DNA of 6,657 bases from Clostridia bacterium (GCA_017549905.1 JAFYNC010000121.1:1-6657), one strand, 5' to 3'. Positions 1 through 4,693 are shown, counted from the first letter of the stretch. Notes: generated from the sequence alone by a model not told the origin. Made by a program: numbers and translations.

Positions 1-1
1 A

Positions 2-70
2 TTGGCTGATTTCATCGTAAATAGCTTTGATCAATTCGACTATGATATCTTCTTCAGCGCGCCAAGATAA
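2..70 (+). CDS. possible C-terminal end of an unidentified protein, cut by the window edge
   Basis: One plus-strand frame is open from the left edge to a TAA at 68-70, ending in ...DYDIFFSAPR. A plus-oriented terminator begins right at this stop, which suggests a plus-strand gene ends somewhere near here. The other two plus frames stop at 7-9 and 18-20 and could equally carry the real end. The minus strand of the same bases is also open and reads as a plausible amphipathic helix (AEEDIIVELIKAIYDEI), but it has no ATG with a ribosome binding site. Only about 22 residues are visible, so I do not recognise a family, and the frame itself is uncertain. Confidence 0.25.
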   Translation: MADFIVNSFDQFDYDIFFSAPR

Positions 71-105
71 AGACTTTACCAAAAGGTATGGTCTTTATTT
101 TTTTT
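69..105 (+). terminator. Rho-independent terminator of the gene at the left edge
   Basis: A 12-bp stem (69-80 with 85-96) has one G-U wobble and one T-T mismatch. It closes an AAAA loop and is followed by ATTTTTTTT. The T tract lies only on the plus side, so it terminates transcription entering from the left. It faces the minus-strand terminator at 150-188, making the 106-149 gap a convergent boundary. Confidence 0.75.
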
Positions 106-149
106 ATAAAAAATGAAGAAGATTCGAACTCTGAGAGGGTGAGATATAT

Positions 150-188
150 AAAAAAACAGCGACTGTAACTCAAATATTACAGTCGCTG
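150..188 (-). terminator. Rho-independent terminator ending the mini-ORF transcript
   Basis: A perfect 12-bp inverted repeat (CAGCGACTGTAA at 157-168, TTACAGTCGCTG at 177-188) has an 8-nt loop. Read on the minus strand it is followed by seven T and then ATATA, a canonical terminator. The plus-strand side has only a weak T-rich flank (CTAATATTCAATTTT), so it works mainly leftward. It begins directly after the stop of the last mini-ORF (189). A terminator this good needs a transcript entering from the right, yet no normal-sized gene lies there. Confidence 0.85.
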
Positions 189-212
189 CTAATATTCAAT
201 TTTAATTTTCAT
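189..212 (-). CDS. mini-ORF 6, 7-aa peptide MKIKIEY (weak start)
   Basis: ATG at 210-212 ends with TAG directly against the terminator stem. The upstream GAGTGA (213-218) is too close to the ATG for a good SD, so initiation evidence is weaker than for the others. The sequence could simply be AT-rich spacer. Confidence 0.2.
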   Translation of the reverse strand: MKIKIEY

Positions 213-287
213 TCACTCAATTCTTTATAGACTTTTTCCGTTTTATAACGGTTAAATGTATTATATATTTCAATTAACTATTAAGAC

Positions 288-320
288 CTATTTAAACTGA
301 GTCTTTCTAAAAAAGTACAT
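288..320 (-). CDS. mini-ORF 5, 10-aa basic peptide MYFFRKTQFK
   Basis: ATG at 318-320 follows AGGGTGA (326-332) with a 5-nt spacer, only 20 nt after the stop of mini-ORF 4 (340). The peptide is basic and aromatic (Tyr, three Phe, one Arg, two Lys), unlike the acidic mini-ORF 1. Its coding bases AGAAAGACT resemble the non-coding TGAAAGACT upstream of mini-ORF 3. This hints that the modules arose by duplication. Not recognised. Confidence 0.45.
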   Translation of the reverse strand: MYFFRKTQFK

Positions 321-339
321 TGGAATCACCCTAAATAAT

Positions 340-369
340 TTATTTGATAGCAAATATTCTCGCTTTCAT
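340..369 (-). CDS. mini-ORF 4, 9-aa basic peptide MKARIFAIK
   Basis: ATG at 367-369 follows AAAGGTGATT (SD core 376-382) with a 6-nt spacer. This is one of the best SD matches in the window, pairing with ACCTTT/ATCACC of the 16S tail. The peptide is basic (two Lys, one Arg) with a short hydrophobic core. It lacks a signal peptide and is too short for any domain. The next SD begins only 8 nt after its stop, so translation could be coupled to mini-ORF 5. Not recognised. Confidence 0.45.
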   Translation of the reverse strand: MKARIFAIK

Positions 370-427
370 ATAAATCACCTTTGTTTTCTATATTAAATTT
401 CTAAAAAGAAATCTTATAGCGTTAAAA

Positions 428-439
428 TTAACTATGCAT
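428..439 (-). CDS. mini-ORF 3, minimal ORF ATG-CAT-AGT-TAA
   Basis: AGGTGA (445-450) sits 5 nt before ATG, and the ORF closes after three codons (MHS). The upstream AGGTGAATCCAATG closely matches the start of mini-ORF 5 and the TCCAATG of mini-ORF 2. As with mini-ORF 2, the SD/ATG is more convincing than any peptide product. Confidence 0.35.
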   Translation of the reverse strand: MHS

Positions 440-555
440 TGGATTCACCTATTAATTTAAAGTCTTTCAAAACATTTTTATTTTATATCATAATGACTTT
501 AATTGACTTTTTAATCCACCTTGCTCACTGTTAATATTTTTAGATTTCAAATTAA

Positions 556-564
556 CTACTTCAT
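556..564 (-). CDS. mini-ORF 2, minimal ORF ATG-AAG-TAG
   Basis: AAAGGTG (573-579) is followed 8 nt later by ATG, one Lys codon and TAG. This is a near start-stop ORF whose dipeptide is unlikely to be a product. The site could instead park or recycle ribosomes, or be a decayed start. It shares TCCAATG with mini-ORFs 3 and 5. Confidence 0.35.
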   Translation of the reverse strand: MK

Positions 565-583
565 TGGAAACACACCTTTCAAT

Positions 584-622
584 TTATTCTTGGTCGCTTG
601 CAGGCGGTGTTGCCTCTTTCAT
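584..622 (-). CDS. mini-ORF 1, 12-aa peptide MKEATPPASDQE
   Basis: This is the first ORF of the transcript. It starts at ATG 620-622, 8 nt after a strong SD (AAGGGGGA, 631-638) and about 25 nt from the predicted transcription start. That is a textbook arrangement for efficient initiation. The same frame opens further upstream (769), but that extension lies upstream of the promoter and has no SD, so the short form is preferred. The peptide is hydrophilic and slightly acidic, with no signal or membrane segment. Its Pro-Pro pair is the kind of motif that slows ribosomes and calls for EF-P, so it could be a stalling leader peptide. It has no run of a single amino acid typical of attenuation by charged tRNA. 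I do not recognise it. Confidence 0.5.
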   Translation of the reverse strand: MKEATPPASDQE

Positions 623-653
623 ATTTGAAATCCCCCTTTCTTTTTCTGTCTTA

Positions 654-682
654 ATTATAATGCATATTTGCCAATTTGTCAA
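654..682 (-). promoter_or_regulatory. consensus sigma-A promoter of the mini-ORF transcript
   Basis: On the minus strand, TTGACA (677-682) and TATAAT (654-659) both match consensus exactly, with the optimal 17-bp spacer. Predicted transcription starts near 647, leaving a leader of about 25 nt before the first SD/ATG. The spacer contains TTGGCAAA, which partly repeats the -35 region's TTGACAAA. Confidence 0.85.
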
Positions 683-684
683 CG

Positions 685-701
685 AAAAGTTAATAACTTT
701 T
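685..701. promoter_or_regulatory. 17-bp perfect palindrome next to the -35 box (possible operator)
   Basis: AAAAGTTA and TAACTTTT form an 8+1+8 perfect palindrome centred on A693, two bases upstream of the minus-strand -35 box. This suits a dimeric activator or repressor site, or an AT-rich UP-like element. I cannot assign a regulator. Its GTTA/TAAC half sites resemble GTTAA/TTAAC pairs inside the transcript. Confidence 0.45.
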
Positions 702-802
702 ATATATTTTAACAAATTTACAAAATAATTGCTATCATTTTGTTGGAAATGCAAAAAATATACCTTCAAATTATTAAAACCCTTTTAGTTTAAAGCAAAA
801 TA

Positions 803-811
803 TGGTAGAAT
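803..811 (+). promoter_or_regulatory. extended -10 promoter of the ABC transporter gene
   Basis: TGGTAGAAT fits the TGnTATAAT extended -10 form (TAGAAT at 806-811). No good -35 box lies 16-18 bp upstream (TTTAGT at 784-789 is weak), which is typical of extended -10 promoters. Transcription would start near 818, leaving about 25 nt before the ATG at 843. Confidence 0.5.
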
Positions 812-842
812 ATATTAAATGACACATTTTAGGAGTGATTAT

Positions 843-2726
843 ATGCGACCGATGATGCCTCCCCCACCGGGAATGCGAGGACCAATGCGAATAGGTCCGG
901 GTCCCAGAGGCTTTTTAACCGAAACCGAAAAGCAACAACAACCAAAGCTCACAAAGGATTTATTATATAGAATACTAAAATATCTTAAACCATATAAGTG
1001 GCATTTTCTTTTGGTTTTTGTGGCGCTTATTATATCTGCTGTTTTAGGTTTATTCCCTTCTGTTATAACAGGACAGATAGTAGATTCGATAATAGACACC
1101 AATACCTCACTTAACCATTTAGCAAAACTTATTCTTTTTGCTTTTATAGTTTTATCGGCTTCGCAAATAATTAGCGTGCTTGAACAATACATAAATTCTT
1201 GGATTTCTCAAAAAATAATTTATGATATGCGCAACGAGATGTATGACCATCTTCAGCATATGCCCCACTCCTTTTTCACTAACGAAAAACAGGGCGACAT
1301 CATAACAAGAATGAACAGTGATATCAACGGTGTAAGCTCGGTAATTTCAGGGCTTCTCACCTCGATTGTCAGCAATTTCCTAACCATTATAGTTTCAGTG
1401 TTTTATTTGTTTTATATAGACTGGCGTCTTGCAATAGTAGGTCTTATTGTTCTGCCGTTGCTTATAGTACCAACACATCAGGTAAGCAAAAAAAGATGGT
1501 CGCTTTTGTCCCTCTCGCAAGAAAAACACGACCTTCTTAATCAACAAATCAACGAAACCCTTTCGGTAAGCGGATCACTTCTTGTAAAGCTTTTCACGAA
1601 AGAAAAAACCGAATATGAAAACTTCAGAAAAATAAATGATGAAACCACTAAAATCACAATAAAAGAACACCGAGCAGGCAGTTGGTTTCACGTTATGTTA
1701 GGTATGTTTATTCAAGTAGCGCCGCTTCTCATATACTTTGCAGGCGGATTTTTGATAATAGGCAAAACCGATACTAACCTTACCGTTGGTGATATAACAA
1801 TTGTGGTAGCGCTTGTGAATAGACTTTATCAACCTGTGAGAATGTTGCTTAATCTTCATGTTGATTTTGTACGTTCTTTAGCATTATTCTCAAGAATTTT
1901 TGAATATTTAGATCGCAACCGCCAAATCGAAAACCCCGAAAATCCCATTAAACCCGATTTAAGCGACGCGAATGTTGAGTTTTGCGATGTAAAATTTTCC
2001 TACGAAACCACAAAGCCAATACTAAAAGGTATTGATTTCTTTGTTCCAAACGGCCAAATGTATGCAATAGTAGGAACTTCGGGCGCGGGTAAATCCACAG
2101 TTATCGGTCTTATACCCCGTCTTTATGATACAAGTGAGGGCTCTGTTAAGGTTTCAGGTGTTGATGTTAAAGATTTTGACCTGTCTTATCTTAGGACCAA
2201 TATCGGAATAGTAACACAGGATACGTATTTGTTTAACGGCACAATACTTGAAAACCTGTTATACGCAAAGCCTGATGCTACTATGGGAGAAATTGAAGAT
2301 GCTTGCAAGGTTGCTAATATTTACGATTTTATAGATAAACTTCCAGACCGTTTTGATACCGTTGTAGGCAACCGCGGACTTAAACTTTCGGGCGGAGAAA
2401 AACAAAGGGTATCTATTGCACGTGTGATTCTCAAAAATCCTAAAATACTTATTTTAGACGAAGCAACTTCATCGCTCGATTCAGTATCCGAAAGTCTTAT
2501 TCAGTCAGCGCTCAACAGAGTTATGGTAGGCAGAACAAGCATTGTTATAGCGCATAGACTTTCAACCGTTATGGCTGCTGATAAAATTATGATTTTGGAA
2601 AACGGTAAAATCACCGAAACCGGCACTCATGATGAGCTATTAAAGATAAGCGAGGGATACCGCGAACTTTATGAAACCCAATTCAGACGTGTAATTGATT
2701 ATGAAAACAGCAAAAACAGTATTTAA
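843..2726 (+). CDS. ABC exporter half-transporter (fused permease and ATPase, multidrug/lipid type)
   Basis: This 627-aa membrane exporter is expected to work as a dimer that uses ATP to expel hydrophobic compounds, lipids or peptides (Sav1866/MsbA/BmrA superfamily). The start at 843 is chosen because AGGAG (831-835) lies 7 nt upstream; the in-frame ATG at 819 lies at the predicted transcription start with no SD. Residues 1-25 are an unusual Pro/Met/Gly/Arg-rich tail (MRPMMPPPPG...). Six membrane segments lie at about 52-335. The ATPase (about 378-620) is intact: A-loop Tyr387, Walker A GTSGAGKST 411-419, Q-loop Gln459, signature LSGGEKQR 515-522, Walker B ILILDE 535-540, D-loop SSLD 543-546 and H-loop His571. 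There is no N-terminal C39 peptidase domain, so it is not a typical bacteriocin processor-exporter. Most such proteins occur as heterodimeric pairs or homodimers; no partner gene is adjacent, which favours a homodimer. Substrate unknown. Confidence 0.95.
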   Translation: MRPMMPPPPGMRGPMRIGPGPRGFLTETEKQQQPKLTKDLLYRILKYLKPYKWHFLLVFVALIISAVLGLFPSVITGQIVDSIIDTNTSLNHLAKLILFAFIVLSASQIISVLEQYINSWISQKIIYDMRNEMYDHLQHMPHSFFTNEKQGDIITRMNSDINGVSSVISGLLTSIVSNFLTIIVSVFYLFYIDWRLAIVGLIVLPLLIVPTHQVSKKRWSLLSLSQEKHDLLNQQINETLSVSGSLLVKLFTKEKTEYENFRKINDETTKITIKEHRAGSWFHVMLGMFIQVAPLLIYFAGGFLIIGKTDTNLTVGDITIVVALVNRLYQPVRMLLNLHVDFVRSLALFSRIFEYLDRNRQIENPENPIKPDLSDANVEFCDVKFSYETTKPILKGIDFFVPNGQMYAIVGTSGAGKSTVIGLIPRLYDTSEGSVKVSGVDVKDFDLSYLRTNIGIVTQDTYLFNGTILENLLYAKPDATMGEIEDACKVANIYDFIDKLPDRFDTVVGNRGLKLSGGEKQRVSIARVILKNPKILILDEATSSLDSVSESLIQSALNRVMVGRTSIVIAHRLSTVMAADKIMILENGKITETGTHDELLKISEGYRELYETQFRRVIDYENSKNSI

Positions 2727-2731
2727 CTGTT
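2715..2731. repeat. inverted repeat over the ABC stop codon and next -35 box
   Basis: AACAGT (2715-2720) and ACTGTT (2726-2731) form a perfect 6-bp inverted repeat around ATTTA. It overlaps the transporter stop codon and the first bases of the following TTGACA. No T tract follows, so it is not a normal terminator. It could be a weak operator. Confidence 0.25.
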
Positions 2732-2758
2732 GACATATTCTGTTTTAAATATTAAAAT
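2730..2758 (+). promoter_or_regulatory. sigma-A promoter of the DUF1292 gene
   Basis: TTGACA (2730-2735), a 17-bp spacer and TAAAAT (2753-2758) make a near-consensus promoter in the 57-bp gap. Start would be near 2765, just before the ribosome binding site GAGAGG (2769-2774). No terminator separates it from the ABC gene, so readthrough may also supply transcripts. Confidence 0.7.
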
Positions 2759-2783
2759 CTTATTTAAAGAGAGGTATAAAATT

Positions 2784-3098
2784 ATGAGTGAAATCAATAA
2801 TAATGAATACGATTACAATCCTGATTTAGTGTCACTTACAGATGATAACGGAAACGAATATCATTTTGAGGTTTTAGACGCTATAGAAACCGAAACAGGC
2901 AGATATCTTGCTATGCTTCCAAACTATGAAGACCCGCAAAAAATGCTTGAGGACAGCGGTGAGCTTGTGATAGTTAAGGTTGGCGAAGAAGACGGCGAAG
3001 AGTATTATTTTGAAATTGAAGATGATGATGAATACGAAATGATCGCCGAAGCCTTTGTTGAAAGACTTGAAGACTATTTTGAAATAGATAATCAGTAA
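2784..3098 (+). CDS. DUF1292 family protein (YrzB-like), small acidic protein
   Basis: This 104-aa, very acidic protein (many Glu/Asp, including EIEDDDEYE near 80-90) has the layout of the DUF1292/YrzB family. A beta-rich opening DLVSLTDDNGNEYHFEVLD is followed by a GRYLAMLP strand and a GEEYYFEIEDDDE strand. It then ends in a helical tail (AFVERLEDYFE). The family is widespread in Firmicutes, often near the RNase H-fold resolvase gene ruvX, but its role is not established. No such neighbour is seen here. The ATG at 2784 is used because GAGAGG lies 9 nt upstream; the frame extends to an upstream TTG at 2730 without an SD and through the promoter. It is cytoplasmic, with no signal or membrane segment. 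Downstream comes 6S RNA. Confidence 0.9.
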   Translation: MSEINNNEYDYNPDLVSLTDDNGNEYHFEVLDAIETETGRYLAMLPNYEDPQKMLEDSGELVIVKVGEEDGEEYYFEIEDDDEYEMIAEAFVERLEDYFEIDNQ

Positions 3099-3111
3099 GA
3101 AAACACAAATA

Positions 3112-3148
3112 AATAATTTTTGGAGAGGCAAAAAAACGAAAAATTATT
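3112..3148. repeat. AT-only inverted repeat in the 6S RNA promoter region
   Basis: AATAATTTTT (3112-3121) and AAAAATTATT (3139-3148) are a perfect 10-bp inverted repeat. The 17-nt loop contains GGAGAGG. It overlaps the probable -10 of the following RNA gene (TATTAT, 3145-3150). An all-AT stem is a poor terminator; it may be chance in AT-rich DNA or act in RNA processing or regulation. Confidence 0.25.
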
Positions 3149-3152
3149 ATTT

Positions 3153-3349
3153 AAGTCCTGTGCTGTTCGCGGACCGCGACTTATATAACCCTACACTTTT
3201 AATTTACGGGGCCTACTCTCGTACGGCGGGTTTGCAGACCTCCCGCGGCTGTGCCGAGTTCGGAAGAAGGGAGCGCGAAACCGTACGGTCGGCACCCACC
3301 TGGCTTTTAGCTCAGGTTATTTTAAGCGCATTACGGCAGTGCGGGACAC
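3153..3349 (+). ncRNA. ssrS: 6S RNA (RNA polymerase-binding regulatory RNA)
   Basis: 6S RNA binds the sigma-A RNA polymerase holoenzyme by mimicking an open promoter and tunes transcription in slow growth. The sequence is GC-rich and heavily paired, unlike its flanks. A long closing stem pairs GTCCTGTGCTGTTCG (3155-3169) with ACGGCAGTGCGGGAC (3333-3347) using several G-U pairs. A largely unpaired AT-rich 5' side (about 3178-3207) and a 3' side with a small hairpin (ACCTG...CAGGT, 3298-3315) form the central bubble. An apical arm is closed by GGGGCC (3208-3213) with GGCACCC (3291-3297) and CGTACGG (3220-3226) with CCGTACG (3281-3287). GGCACCCACCTG and the stem layout match the 6S family as I know it. 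A weak -10 (TATTAT, 3145-3150) precedes it. It is not SRP RNA: the GGTCCGGAAGGAAGCAGC domain is absent. Ends are approximate; family assignment is by recall of structure, not a covariance search. Confidence 0.75.
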
Positions 3350-3374
3350 TTACACAAATTAAGATTAATAATGC

Positions 3375-3414
3375 AAAAACTCTCCTTGTTTTGCTGAAAA
3401 CAAGGAGAGTTTTT
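3375..3414. terminator. bidirectional terminator between 6S RNA and the MFS gene
   Basis: A perfect 18-bp stem (AAAAACTCTCCTTGTTTT with AAAACAAGGAGAGTTTTT) closes a GCTG loop. T runs lie on the 3' side in both orientations. It ends the plus-strand RNA gene and, 12 bp past its stop, the minus-strand transporter. Confidence 0.92.
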
Positions 3415-3426
3415 TACTATTTGACT

Positions 3427-4644
3427 TTATGGTTTTCTAATAGAAAAATTAAATCCTAAAGCTATAACCGATAAAATTAAAAGCAAAACAAAAGGTGCTA
3501 TATAACTTCCGGTTGATATTAATAACGAGTTGCTTAATGTTGCGATGAATGATGCTACTATCAAATTAAAATTAGTAATACTATAGTTTGTAGGGAAATA
3601 TTTTGTTCCATAAAAAGATGCCGTAAACGCAGATGTCATAGTTGGGCAAGTGCCGTAAGAAAGTCCTGTAAGGCAAAGGCCGATAATGCTTAATGGCAAC
3701 GAATTTAATAAAACTGAAATTAGTGTTAAACCTGCCGCAAAAATTGTTAAAATATTTGAAGCAAACATTGTTGTCTTTCTTCCAAGAGAATCATAAACCG
3801 CACCTGTAAGTATACGGCCAACACCATTAAACACCGAAAGAACACCAACAAGCGTAGTTGCAAGTGCAGGTGTTGCCTCAACAGATATAACCAAATCTCT
3901 CGCAAAACTTATAACCGAATTTCCAACTGCAGTTGTAAGTGCCATAAATATAAACGCTCGCCAAAAAGTAAAACTTTTGGCCATTTCCTTTGTAGACCAA
4001 TCTCTAACTTCAAAACTTTCTTTTCGGATATTCTTTTTTTCTTTTGGAGATGGAAATTCTATATCACTAGAAGGTTTTTTGATAACAAGTCCCGCTAACA
4101 ACAGAACAATAGCAACAACAATACCCAAAATAATATAAGCCTTTCGCCAACCGATATTTTCATTTTCAAAAAAGGTGCTAATGATGTTACCGAGTAAAAG
4201 AGTGCTAAAACCAAATCCCATCATCAAACAACCTGAAGAAAAACCTTTTTTATCGGGAAACCACAAATTAACGGTTGATACTACTACGTTATAAGAAATA
4301 CCAATACCCATACCTGACAAAGCAGCGTATGTAATATATAATAAATAAGGCATTTGTGGTGTTAAATTTCCCGTTGTAACGAAACCTGTTCCAACTAATA
4401 AACCCGCAAGAATAAGTGTTATTTTAGAACCTACTTTTTTGCAAATCAAACTACCAAAAAATGCACCCAAGCAGAAAAAACACATTGTTAATGTGAAATT
4501 AAATGCTAAAACCGAATCGTTCCAATTAAACTCACTTTTAAATGGGATTTTTAAAATAGACCAAGCATATAAAACACCTGAAAAAAGCATTGTGAAAACA
4601 CCTGAAATAAGATATATCCAACGCTTATTCAAATTAGATTTCAT
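3427..4644 (-). CDS. MFS transporter, OFA (oxalate/formate antiporter-like) family
   Basis: This 405-aa polytopic inner-membrane carrier has about 12 membrane segments and a charged central loop (191-225, PSPKEKKNIRKE). The opening RWIYLISGVFTML...LYAWSI (8-30) and the segment YNVVVSTVNLWFPDKKGFSSG (118-138) are characteristic of the OFA branch. That branch includes OxlT and YhjX and exchanges or imports small carboxylates such as oxalate, formate or pyruvate. A motif-A-like loop lies at 64-75 (GSLICKKVGSKI), and the second-half equivalent GRILTGAVYDSLGRKTT lies at 276-292. The start is set by GGGAGG (4654-4659) 9 nt upstream. It is a single gene between its own promoter and terminator, so no pathway neighbour reveals the substrate. 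Length is normal for the family. Confidence 0.88.
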   Translation of the reverse strand: MKSNLNKRWIYLISGVFTMLFSGVLYAWSILKIPFKSEFNWNDSVLAFNFTLTMCFFCLGAFFGSLICKKVGSKITLILAGLLVGTGFVTTGNLTPQMPYLLYITYAALSGMGIGISYNVVVSTVNLWFPDKKGFSSGCLMMGFGFSTLLLGNIISTFFENENIGWRKAYIILGIVVAIVLLLAGLVIKKPSSDIEFPSPKEKKNIRKESFEVRDWSTKEMAKSFTFWRAFIFMALTTAVGNSVISFARDLVISVEATPALATTLVGVLSVFNGVGRILTGAVYDSLGRKTTMFASNILTIFAAGLTLISVLLNSLPLSIIGLCLTGLSYGTCPTMTSAFTASFYGTKYFPTNYSITNFNLIVASFIATLSNSLLISTGSYIAPFVLLLILSVIALGFNFSIRKP

Positions 4645-4693
4645 AAGTTTAAACCTCCCGAAAGAACTATCGAACTTTGTTCTCTATTTTTAT

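Larger units (their letters stand above)
318..576. repeat. three dispersed copies of CATTGGAWTCACC-like SD/start motif
   Basis: The plus-strand motif CATTGGAATCACC (318-330) recurs as CATTGGATTCACC (437-449). It recurs more loosely as CATTGGAAACACACC (562-576), and a diverged form CATATAAATCACC lies at 367-379. On the minus strand each is GGTG(A/T)-spacer-TCCAATG, the SD plus start of a mini-ORF. The spacer bases TCCA are not needed for ribosome binding, so their conservation suggests duplication or selection beyond translation. Confidence 0.55.
150..647 (-). other. candidate transcript carrying a series of tiny ORFs (no known family)
   Basis: This roughly 490-nt unit is bounded by a consensus promoter (654-682) and a strong terminator (150-188) on the minus strand. 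It holds no ORF longer than 12 codons behind a credible ribosome binding site. It carries at least five Shine-Dalgarno sequences complementary to the 16S 3' end (AAGGGGG, AAAGGTG, AGGTGA, AAAGGTG, AGGGTGA). Each sits 5-9 nt before an ATG, and each ORF closes after 2-12 codons. A sixth SD-like sequence (AAGGTGG, 516-522) has no ATG at the right distance. SD starts fall near 637, 579, 522, 450, 382, 332 and 218, with intervals of about 58, 57, 72, 68, 50 and 114 nt. Possible readings are a multi-peptide mRNA, a regulatory RNA whose SD motifs are the active part, or the remains of duplicated leader-peptide modules. Promoter, SDs and terminator are visible; function is unknown. Confidence 0.6.

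Noticed and set aside
117..137. GTTCGAATC on the minus strand, like a tRNA T-loop or an attachment-site remnant
   Set aside because: The flanking bases do not form a proper T-stem, no acceptor/CCA or 5' half is present, and no integrase or repeat partner is visible.
318..576. CRISPR-like array
   Set aside because: The repeats are about 13 bp, diverged, irregularly spaced and coincide with translation starts; no cas genes are present.
584..769. 61-aa minus ORF as one protein
   Set aside because: Its upstream part crosses the -35/-10 promoter and has no ribosome binding site; only the last 12 codons, with a strong SD, are plausible.
839..1192. 117-aa minus ORF inside the ABC gene
   Set aside because: It is antisense to clear coding sequence with conserved ABC features and has no start signals.
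2874..3131. 85-aa minus ORF opposite the DUF1292 gene
   Set aside because: It is a shadow of an acidic-residue-rich gene (GAA/GAT read as TTC/ATC) without an SD.
3208..3297. Minus-strand resemblance to 5S rRNA (CCGAACTCGG and GAGAGTAGG in order, with a closing stem)
   Set aside because: The span between the closing strands is about 90 nt, not about 117, other 5S landmarks are missing, and the plus-strand closing stem and terminator fit 6S RNA better.
3160..3459. 99-aa plus-strand ORF over the structured RNA
   Set aside because: It lies across the 6S RNA fold and the bidirectional terminator, has no SD, and its composition follows RNA pairing, not codons.
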